Below are positions 6,777-12,655 of a DNA stretch of 12,655 bases, piece by piece. Within the stretch, counting starts at the first letter, position 1. The number at the start of each line of letters is the position of its first letter. Both the position numbers and the translations under genes were made by a program. The notes beneath the pieces were generated by a model. It saw only the letters and a program-made list of their open reading frames with translations, was not told the DNA's origin and did no database searches. This DNA comes from an uncultured Prevotella sp. (lineage in GTDB: Bacteria > Bacteroidota > Bacteroidia > Bacteroidales > Bacteroidaceae): positions 1 to 12,655 of the forward strand of contig USJD01000100.1 in NCBI GenBank assembly GCA_900554835.1, given 5' to 3'.

Positions 6777-7349
6777 TTAATATAATAGCACCAATCCGGC
6801 GAAAGCCGAGTAGAGTATCATTCTTATCGGATTGATCTTCATTACCTTCACGCCGATAAAGGTGGCGAAGAAGAGAGCGATGGAGATGTAGAAATGCCAG
6901 GGATTCTCTGGAGTAGAGAAATTCTCTGGAGTCATCAGAAGCAGGGCTGCGGCGCCTACCAAGCCCACGATGCATGGGCGCAAACCGATGAAGATGCTCT
7001 GCACCATCGATGTGTTCATATATTTATACAGCATTTTGCTGATTAGAATCATCAAGACAAAAGAGGGGAGAACCAGGGCGAAGGTGGCCGTGGCACTTCC
7101 GAGTACTGCCATCATGCCGTTCATGCCGGCATTGTGGACAGCAGTATAGCCACAATAGGTGGCGGTGTTGATACCGATAGGTCCCGGCGTCATCTGTGAG
7201 ATGGCCACTACATCGGTAAACTCTTGCATCGTCATCCAATGATACTGCGTCACTACCTGTCCTTGAATCAGGGAAATCATGGAGTAGCCACCTCCGAATC
7301 CGAAGATGCCTATCTGAAGGAATACGATGAAAAGTTGAAGAAATATCAT
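6777..7349 (-). CDS. chrA: Short ChrA-family (CHR domain) transporter, first partner
   Basis: This 190-residue membrane protein carries one CHR domain, the size of the short-chain form that works as a pair; long ChrA proteins of about 400 residues hold two. Family motifs are FGFGGGYSMI (16-25), HWMT, SQMTPGPIGIN (51-61) and GLRPCIVGL (122-130), with hydrophobic segments near 3-20, 78-108, 116-139 and 150-190. Family members are linked to chromate efflux, but in gut anaerobes the natural substrate is not established. It is a paralogue of the protein encoded at 9478-8927. Both genes point the same way, yet an ATPase gene of opposite direction lies between them. A consensus promoter sits just upstream, so it can be expressed without its partner. 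The ATG was chosen because the FGGG motif lies at the usual distance from it. Confidence 0.88.
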   Translation of the reverse strand: MIFLQLFIVFLQIGIFGFGGGYSMISLIQGQVVTQYHWMTMQEFTDVVAISQMTPGPIGINTATYCGYTAVHNAGMNGMMAVLGSATATFALVLPSFVLMILISKMLYKYMNTSMVQSIFIGLRPCIVGLVGAAALLLMTPENFSTPENPWHFYISIALFFATFIGVKVMKINPIRMILYSAFAGLVLLY

Positions 7350-7370
7350 AGTTTATTCTCTTTTTAATTG

Positions 7371-7402
7371 CAAATGTACTGATTTTCTTGATTACCACCA
7401 AA
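7371..7402 (-). promoter_or_regulatory. Consensus Bacteroidetes promoter of the first chrA-like gene
   Basis: Read on the - strand, TTTG (7402-7399) is followed after 20 bp by TACATTTG (7378-7371), matching both the -33 and the -7 elements with the usual spacing. The -7 element is 21 bp before the ATG at 7349. Confidence 0.75.
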
Positions 7403-7450
7403 TTATTTTAAAAAACTTTACGCTCTTTTTGGTAAATAAGTGTAATTTCC

Positions 7451-7481
7451 TTGCTGTTATTGGAAAAAAGTTGTAAATTTG
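7451..7481 (+). promoter_or_regulatory. Bacteroidetes promoter of the ATPase/DUF4143 gene
   Basis: TTG (7451-7453), then 20 bp, then TAAATTTG (7474-7481) fit the -33/-7 pattern. The first 33-bp repeat unit overlaps the spacer and -7 element, and the other three lie downstream in the expected leader RNA. It diverges from the chrA-like promoter at 7371-7402, with 48 bp between the two -33 elements. Confidence 0.65.
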
Positions 7482-7590
7482 CACGTGAAAAGCTGGAAAA
7501 AAGTTGCAACTTAAAGCCTGAAAAGCTGGAAAAAAGTTGCAAATGAGTATCCGAAAACCTGGAAAAAAGTTGTAAGAATATGCTTAAAAG
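7459..7590 (+). repeat. Four phased 33-bp repeat units leading into the ATPase/DUF4143 gene
   Basis: Units begin at 7459, 7492, 7525 and 7558, each exactly 33 bp. The core CTGGAAAAAAGTTGCAA is identical in units 2 and 3 and differs by one or two bases in units 1 (TTGG, TGTAA) and 4 (TGTAA). The remaining 16 bp vary but end in GAAAAG or GAAAAC; in unit 4 that place is taken by TTAAAAG, already inside the gene. The start codon at 7580 lies in the fourth unit, 4 bp after its core, so the core fills the ribosome-binding position. The units can be sites for an RNA- or DNA-binding protein (33 bp is about three helical turns), or unstable repeats changing leader length. It is not a CRISPR: the spacers are 16 bp and partly alike, and no cas gene is near. 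Confidence 0.9.
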
Positions 7591-8887
7591 AAAGATAATC
7601 AGTGAGTTAGTAAAGTGGAAGCAAGAATCTTCTAATAAGGCACTTCTCATAAAAGGTGCTCGACAGATTGGCAAGACTACTATTGTTCGCCAATTTGCAA
7701 TGGCTCATTATAAAAATATGGTTGAGATTAACTTTGAGCAGATGCCTATGGCAAAACAAGCTTTCGAAGGAAATCTGGATGCACGTACCATTCTGATAAA
7801 CTTATCAGCTATGGGATTCGGACCTTTGGAGCCAGGGCAAACACTGATATTCTTTGATGAGATACAGTCTTGTCCTAAGGCTCGTACTGCAATCAAATTT
7901 TTAGTTGAGGATGGACAATATGATTATATAGAATCTGGTTCTTTGTTAGGTATTAATTATAAGGATGTGTCTTCTTATCCTGTAGGATTCGAAAGAGAAT
8001 TGGATATGTATCCACTTGACTTCGAGGAATTTCTTTGGGCATGTAATATCAGCAAGGATGTAATTGAAATGTTGAAAGAGTGCTACCAAAATTTGCGTCC
8101 TGTGCCTGAATTTCTGCATGGTCAAATCATGGAGCGTTATCGCCAATACTTGATAGTTGGTGGTATGCCAGAAGTTGTTGTTACCTATTTGGGCAATGAG
8201 GATTTCAATAAGACGATAGCTGTTCAGAAGGACATACTGAATGGTTATCGTAATGATATTTCTAAATATGCAGGTAATGACAAGTTGTTGGTAAAGTCTG
8301 TGTTTGATGCTATTCCAGGGCAGTTGAGTAAGCAAGATAAGCGTTTTATATTAGCTTCTATTGAAAAAAATGCTTCTCGTCGCAAGTATGGAGCACCTAC
8401 GCAATGGCTTGTTGATGCAGGTATGGCGTATTATTCCTTTAATGTCGGGGCTTTCGAATTGCCTTTTCCTATCCATGAGAATCTGAGACTATACAAGTTG
8501 TTTTTTGTCGATTCTGGTTTGATGTGTGCTATGATGCTCAATGGTATTCAGGCACAGGTCTTGTCGGGAGATATTGATGTGAATGAAGGGGCATTGACTG
8601 AGAATTATGTAGCAGGAGAATTTGCCAAGCATGGCATTTCTCTCAACTATTATGACAGAAAGAGTAAGCATGAGCTGGATTTTATTTTCCCAGAGATGAA
8701 TAAAATTAGTATTGTGGAAGTGAAATCTGGTAAGGATTATAAGCAACATGCTTCTCTCGATATGGCTCATTCGCTTTTTGCTGACAAAATCAATCGGCGT
8801 ATTGTCATGAGTGGTAATAACTTGGAAATAGATGATGGGTGTATCTATTTGCCGTTTTACATGAGTATGTTTTTGGGTGGTGAATAA
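7580..8887 (+). CDS. AAA_14 ATPase with DUF4143 (PD-(D/E)XK-like) C-terminal region
   Basis: This 435-residue protein has the standard length and order of the AAA_14 + DUF4143 family, which is very common in Bacteroidetes and has no settled role. Walker A is GARQIGKT (26-33), Walker B is LIFFDEIQ (89-96, D93 and E94), and YIESGSLLG (116-124) is a likely sensor strand. LIVGGMPEVV (191-200) marks the junction to DUF4143. The C-terminal part keeps TENYVAGEF (340-348), then HELDFIF (364-370) and IVEVKSGK (378-385), where D367 and the E380-x-K382 pair form a PD-(D/E)XK-like nuclease core. No signal peptide or membrane span, so it acts in the cytoplasm. Its codons look more A/T-rich than its neighbours'. 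It lies between two chrA-like genes of the opposite strand, suggesting insertion. Expression probably depends on the 33-bp repeat leader. Function beyond ATP binding and possible nuclease activity is unknown. Confidence 0.9.
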   Translation: MLKRKIISELVKWKQESSNKALLIKGARQIGKTTIVRQFAMAHYKNMVEINFEQMPMAKQAFEGNLDARTILINLSAMGFGPLEPGQTLIFFDEIQSCPKARTAIKFLVEDGQYDYIESGSLLGINYKDVSSYPVGFERELDMYPLDFEEFLWACNISKDVIEMLKECYQNLRPVPEFLHGQIMERYRQYLIVGGMPEVVVTYLGNEDFNKTIAVQKDILNGYRNDISKYAGNDKLLVKSVFDAIPGQLSKQDKRFILASIEKNASRRKYGAPTQWLVDAGMAYYSFNVGAFELPFPIHENLRLYKLFFVDSGLMCAMMLNGIQAQVLSGDIDVNEGALTENYVAGEFAKHGISLNYYDRKSKHELDFIFPEMNKISIVEVKSGKDYKQHASLDMAHSLFADKINRRIVMSGNNLEIDDGCIYLPFYMSMFLGGE

Positions 8888-8899
8888 ATTTATTAGTCG

Positions 8900-8923
8900 T
8901 GGAAATTTCCATATTCTTTTTTT
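8900..8923. terminator. Weak palindrome with T run after the ATPase gene
   Basis: TGGAAATTTCCA (8900-8911) is a perfect 12-bp palindrome and a T-rich run follows to 8923. It is 12 bp after the ATPase stop codon and 3 bp before the end of the convergent chrA-like gene. As RNA the stem is only about 4 bp, so termination would be weak; a protein-binding site is equally possible. Confidence 0.35.
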
Positions 8924-8926
8924 AAA

Positions 8927-9478
8927 TTACTCCGTCGGCTGAATAAACTGTCCATAGACGTATCCACCTAAGGCTGCTACGATAATTACCCAGATAGGGT
9001 TGACGCCCATCAGCCTTATCAGGAGGGCAGATAAGATAGGAACCCAGCAGTTGACGAACGAGATGTGGGCACTCTTGGCCAGTGAAAAGGTAGGAACGGC
9101 TATCAGAGCCACGACGGCAGGACGGATGCCTGCAAACATCGCCGCAATCACCTTGTTGTCCTCAAACTGATGGAAAAACATAGAAATCGCTAATATAATA
9201 AGGAAGGAAGGCAACGAAGCGCCGAGGGTGCAGACGATGGCTCCCGGTATCTTTGCCAACTTATATCCGAGCAGGGAACTCATGTTGATGGCCAAGGCGC
9301 CCGGACAAACCTGAGTCGTGGCAATGGCATCCAAGAATTCCTCCTTCGTCATCCAATGATGCTTATCGACGACTTCGGATTCTATAATAGGAATCATGGC
9401 ATAGCCACCACCAAAGGTGACTATGCCAATCTTCATAAATGTTTTGAATAATGTAAGATAACTTACGCTATTATTCAT
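8927..9478 (-). CDS. chrA: Short ChrA-family (CHR domain) transporter, second partner
   Basis: This 183-residue membrane protein has one CHR domain, with TFGGGYAMIP (21-30), HWMTKEEF (41-48), TTQVCPGALAIN (54-65), AGIRPAVVAL (116-125) and GVNPIWVI (158-165). It matches the other CHR protein motif by motif, including HWMT and the PG-containing loop, so the two are the usual unlike halves of a short-chain pair. The family is associated with chromate efflux; the real substrate here is not known. Its ATG lies 18 bp after the purL stop codon with no room for a promoter, and an AAAAAGG stretch just upstream can serve the ribosome, so it is probably co-transcribed with purL. The partner gene should follow directly downstream, but the ATPase module comes first. 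Confidence 0.88.
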   Translation of the reverse strand: MNNSVSYLTLFKTFMKIGIVTFGGGYAMIPIIESEVVDKHHWMTKEEFLDAIATTQVCPGALAINMSSLLGYKLAKIPGAIVCTLGASLPSFLIILAISMFFHQFEDNKVIAAMFAGIRPAVVALIAVPTFSLAKSAHISFVNCWVPILSALLIRLMGVNPIWVIIVAALGGYVYGQFIQPTE

Positions 9479-9496
9479 TGTTTACCTTTTTACTTT

Positions 9497-12400
9497 TTAC
9501 TTTTTAAAAGCTCTTTCTTCAATCCACTGACGTGCATTGACAAATGCCTCAATCCAAGGAGTTACCTCGTCGTTGCGGCGATCAGCTGGATACCAAGCGT
9601 TCTGCCATGGGAAGATAGCACGCTCCAAGTGTGGCATCATAGCCAAGTGGCGGCCATCTGCAGAGCAGATACCTGCTACATTATAGTCACTGCCGTTAGG
9701 ATTGCCTGGATACTCTGCATAGTTGTACTTCGCAATCACATTGTAGTGATCCTCTGGTTCTGGCAAGTAGAAACGACCCTCGCCGTGAGCTACCCAGATA
9801 CCAAGTTTGTCACCGCTCAGGCTACCAAACATCACACTGTCGTTCTGAGGAATAGTCAGACCGAGGAAGGTGCTCTCAAACTTCTTGGAAGTATTGTGGC
9901 AGAGGTGTGAACGATGCTTGTGCTCAGGATTGATGAGGTTCAACTCTACCATCAACTGGCAACCGTTGCAGATACCGAGTGAAAGGGTGTCCTCACGAGC
10001 ATAGAACTTGTCGAGTGCTTCCTTAGCCTTAGGATTGTAGAGGAATGCACCAGCCCAACCCTTAGCAGAGCCGAGAACGTCGGAGTTAGAGAAACCACCG
10101 CAGAATACGATGAAGTTTACATCCTCCAAAGTCTCACGACCAGAAATCAAGTCGGTCATCATGACGTCCTTCACGTCGAAGCCGGCGAGATACATTGAGT
10201 AAGCCATCTCACGCTCACCATTAGTACCCTTCTCACGGATGATAGCTGCCTTGATGCCTGATGGAGTGCGACGGTTAGCGTCGAGACCATAGCTTGCGAG
10301 AGTGCCCTTGAAGCCGTAGCCGAAGTTCATCTCGATAGGCTGCTTCTTATAGTTGGTGTAGCGCTTCTTAGCCATACCGTTCATGCTCTGCTTGCGGTCG
10401 AGGAGGTAAGAGGTCTTATACCAGTCGTCGCGCAAAGCGTCGATATCAAACTCGTGCTCGAAGCCTTCCTTCTTGATGATGATCTTGCGGAGCTCAGGAG
10501 CAGGATAACCAATCTTAGCATAGCCGATACCGTTCTCATCGAAGAATGCCTTCAACTCGTCCTTGTGAGCATCGCTTACCTGAATAACAACACCTGGGTT
10601 CTCTGCGAAGAGAGTCTTGATGATGTCAGCATCAGCGATGTCGTGGAGGTTGATCTTCATACCACCCTCTACGTTGGCGAATGTCATCTCCAGGAGAGTA
10701 GTAATCAAACCACCGGCACTGATATCGTGACCAGCCATTACCCAACCGCGGTTGATGAGTTCCTGTACAGCGTTGAAGCAGTCAACGAAGTACTCAGGGT
10801 TCTTCACGGTAGGAACATCGCTGCCCACCTTGCCTAAGCTCTGAGCGAAGGCAGAACCACCGAGGCGCTGCTCGTCGAAGCTGAAGTCGATATGATAGAG
10901 GCTTGAGTTCTTGTCGTTGACGAGAACAGGGCTAACCACCTTCTTGACATCTGAAACCTCACCACCAGCACTTACGATAACGGTACCTGGAGCGATGATC
11001 TTCTCGCCGTTAGGATACTGCTGGGTCAATGAGAGAGAGTCCTTACCTGTTGGTACGTTCACGTGGATGGCGCAGCAGAAGTCTGACAAAGCCTTCACGC
11101 CCTCGTACAAACGAGCATCCTCACCCTTCTGGCTGCGGCAAGGCCACATCCAGTTAGCAGAGAGACTGATGCTGTCCATACCATCTGCCAAAGGAGCCCA
11201 AACGATATTGGTCAATGACTCTGCTACAGAGAGTACAGAACCAGCCTTAGGATCAGCCAAACCAGCCTGAGGAGCATGACCCATAGCAGTTACGATACCC
11301 TTCTTGCCACGGTAGTCGAGTGCTACAACACCACAGTCGGAGAGTGGCAACTGAATCTGACCCTGGCACTGCTGACGGGCAATCTTACCAGTTACGGAAC
11401 GGTCCACCTTGTTGGTCAACCAGTCCTTACAAGCTACAGCCTCCATCTGGAGAACACGCTGCAAGTACTCGTCGAGGTTATCTGCAGAATAAGTTACATT
11501 TTCATATTTGCGCTCTACGGTCTCATCTACCATCACAGTCTTAGGAGTATGACCGAACATCTGAGCTACATCGAGGTCGAATGGCTTCACGCCGTCAGCC
11601 TGCTTGAAGCTGAAGTGAGCATCGCCTGTAGTCTCACCAACCACGTACATTGGAGCACGCTCACGGTCGGCAATCTTCTGAACCTCGCTGATATACTTCT
11701 CGTCGATGAGCAAGCCCATGCGCTCCTGGCTCTCGTTGGCGATGATTTCCTTGGCGCTCAAAGTCTTGTCGCCGATAGGCAACTTAGCCATGTCGATTTC
11801 GCCACCGCACTCTTCTACCAACTCAGAGAGACAGTTCAAGTGACCAGCAGAACCGTGGTCGTGGATGCTGACTACAGGGTTCTCGTCGTTCTCAACGAGT
11901 GCACGAACCAGGTTGTAAGCACGCTTCTGCATCTCAGGGTTGGCACGCTGAACAGCGTTCAACTCGATACCATTGCTGTAACGACCTGTATCTACAGAAG
12001 AAACAGAACCGCCACCGAGACCGATGCGATAGTTATCACCACCTACTACGACAACCTTGTTGCCCTTCTGTGGCTCGCCCTTCTTATAGTCACGCTTCTT
12101 GCCGTAGCCTACACCACCAGCGAGCATGATTACCTTGTCGTAAGCATACTTCTCGCCGTTCTCCTGGTGCTCGAAAGTAAGCACAGAACCCGTGATGAGA
12201 GGCTGACCGAACTTGTTACCGAAGTCAGAAGCACCGTTAGATGCCTTGATGAGGATCTGCTCAGGAGTCTGATAGAGCCATTTGCGCACAGGCAGGATAT
12301 CTTCCCAGTCGCGCTCCACATCGCTCTTACCGTTGTCATCCTTCAAACGAGGATAAGCAGTCATGTAGCAGGCAGTACCTGCGATAGGCCATGAACCAAC

Positions 12401-12655
12401 ACCACCACCCATACGGTCGCGGATTTCACCACCCGTACCGGTAGCAGCACCATTGAAAGGCTCTACAGTAGTAGGGAAGTTGTGGGTCTCAGCCTTCAGC
12501 GAGATGACACTCTCGATATCCTTCACCTGGAAGAAATCGCTGGTCGTCTGATCGGCTGGAGCAAACTGCTCGATAACAGGACCCTGAGAGAAAGCCACAT
12601 TATCCTTATAGGCAGAGAGAATCTTGTTAGGGTTCTCCTGAGTGGTCTTCTTGAT
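9497..12655 (-). CDS. purL: Phosphoribosylformylglycinamidine synthase, N-terminus outside window
   Basis: Large-type PurL (FGAM synthase), fourth step of de novo purine synthesis: FGAR + ATP + glutamine give FGAM. The frame stays open to the window edge (before GPVIEQFAP it reads KILSAYKDNVAFSQ), so the GTG at 12598 is not the start; about 1053 of some 1230-1250 residues are present. Numbering from that GTG: HNFPTTVEPFNGAATGTGGE (39-58) and RDRMGGG belong to the first AIRS-like synthetase half; VNVPTGKDSLSL to the second; the C-terminal class I glutaminase has C877 in GICNGCQ and H990/E992 in MPHLER. One chain carries synthetase and glutaminase, unlike the split PurL/PurQ/PurS enzyme. A ChrA-family gene follows 18 bp later, probably on the same mRNA. 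No frameshift or lost active-site residue seen; promoter and N-terminal domain lie outside. Confidence 0.97.
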   Translation of the reverse strand: MKKTTQENPNKILSAYKDNVAFSQGPVIEQFAPADQTTSDFFQVKDIESVISLKAETHNFPTTVEPFNGAATGTGGEIRDRMGGGVGSWPIAGTACYMTAYPRLKDDNGKSDVERDWEDILPVRKWLYQTPEQILIKASNGASDFGNKFGQPLITGSVLTFEHQENGEKYAYDKVIMLAGGVGYGKKRDYKKGEPQKGNKVVVVGGDNYRIGLGGGSVSSVDTGRYSNGIELNAVQRANPEMQKRAYNLVRALVENDENPVVSIHDHGSAGHLNCLSELVEECGGEIDMAKLPIGDKTLSAKEIIANESQERMGLLIDEKYISEVQKIADRERAPMYVVGETTGDAHFSFKQADGVKPFDLDVAQMFGHTPKTVMVDETVERKYENVTYSADNLDEYLQRVLQMEAVACKDWLTNKVDRSVTGKIARQQCQGQIQLPLSDCGVVALDYRGKKGIVTAMGHAPQAGLADPKAGSVLSVAESLTNIVWAPLADGMDSISLSANWMWPCRSQKGEDARLYEGVKALSDFCCAIHVNVPTGKDSLSLTQQYPNGEKIIAPGTVIVSAGGEVSDVKKVVSPVLVNDKNSSLYHIDFSFDEQRLGGSAFAQSLGKVGSDVPTVKNPEYFVDCFNAVQELINRGWVMAGHDISAGGLITTLLEMTFANVEGGMKINLHDIADADIIKTLFAENPGVVIQVSDAHKDELKAFFDENGIGYAKIGYPAPELRKIIIKKEGFEHEFDIDALRDDWYKTSYLLDRKQSMNGMAKKRYTNYKKQPIEMNFGYGFKGTLASYGLDANRRTPSGIKAAIIREKGTNGEREMAYSMYLAGFDVKDVMMTDLISGRETLEDVNFIVFCGGFSNSDVLGSAKGWAGAFLYNPKAKEALDKFYAREDTLSLGICNGCQLMVELNLINPEHKHRSHLCHNTSKKFESTFLGLTIPQNDSVMFGSLSGDKLGIWVAHGEGRFYLPEPEDHYNVIAKYNYAEYPGNPNGSDYNVAGICSADGRHLAMMPHLERAIFPWQNAWYPADRRNDEVTPWIEAFVNARQWIEERAFKK

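Noticed and set aside
7459..7590. CRISPR array
   Set aside because: Repeats of 17 bp with 16-bp partly similar spacers, four units only, no cas genes, and the last unit contains a start codon.
7408..7674. - strand frame with four 11-residue repeats (LQLFSSFS type)
   Set aside because: The peptide repeat is a by-product of a 33-bp DNA period, which keeps any frame. The matching frame at the other array (3006-3137) has stop codons, so coding is not conserved.
11276..12394. Long + strand open frame (372 codons) opposite purL
   Set aside because: It lies fully within purL, whose frame shows all family motifs; the antisense translation resembles nothing.
12596..12598. GTG at 12598 as the start of purL
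   Set aside because: The frame continues with PurL-like sequence to the window edge, and some 180-200 N-terminal residues of the family are still missing.

Overview
The window looks like chromosome from a Bacteroidales anaerobe, most likely Prevotella/Segatella of the S. copri type. The grounds are promoters with the Bacteroidetes -33 TTTG / -7 TAnnTTTG form rather than sigma-70 form, weak Shine-Dalgarno sequences, large secreted plant-glycan hydrolases, a Prevotella-like C-terminal tail on one enzyme, and the protein sequences themselves. The genus is an inference from style; no marker gene in the window settles it.

Layout. (1) 1-2649, + strand: the 3' part of a multidomain GH43 arabinanase-type enzyme and, 33 bp later, a second complete secreted GH43 enzyme. 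(2) 2650-3513: a gene graveyard bounded by terminators. It holds a long hairpin, the C-terminal scrap of an Abi_2-type abortive infection protein (- strand), and a promoter plus phased-repeat leader in front of a truncated AAA ATPase (+ strand, 58 codons, Walker A only). (3) 3514-5952, - strand: a secreted GH51 alpha-L-arabinofuranosidase. With the two GH43 enzymes this makes an arabinan/arabinoxylan-degrading group; no SusC/SusD genes lie in the window. (4) 5953-6776: about 820 bp without a convincing gene but rich in hairpins, palindromes and a 311-bp inverted-repeat element built from GATGAAGGGT-like words. (5) 6777-9478: two short ChrA-family (CHR domain) transporter genes on the - strand, normally neighbours, separated here by an oppositely oriented AAA_14/DUF4143 ATPase gene with its own promoter and repeat leader. 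(6) 9497-12655, - strand: purL, missing its N-terminus at the window edge, ending 18 bp before the first chrA-like gene.

The most unusual structure is the leader in front of both AAA ATPase genes. In each locus a -7 promoter element is followed by units of exactly 33 bp whose cores read roughly (C/T)TGGAAAA, and the start codon lies inside the fourth unit. The two arrays differ in sequence but agree in period, unit number and position relative to the promoter and ATG. One copy drives an intact gene that splits a transporter pair; the other is attached to a gene reduced to 58 codons. This suggests a repeated, possibly transposable or autoregulated, 'leader + ATPase/nuclease-like' module whose function is unknown.

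Likely working units: GH43-GH43 (+), secreted arabinan breakdown; GH51 (-), release of arabinose from the products; purL-chrA-like (-), purine synthesis co-transcribed with a transporter half; the second chrA-like gene now has its own consensus promoter.
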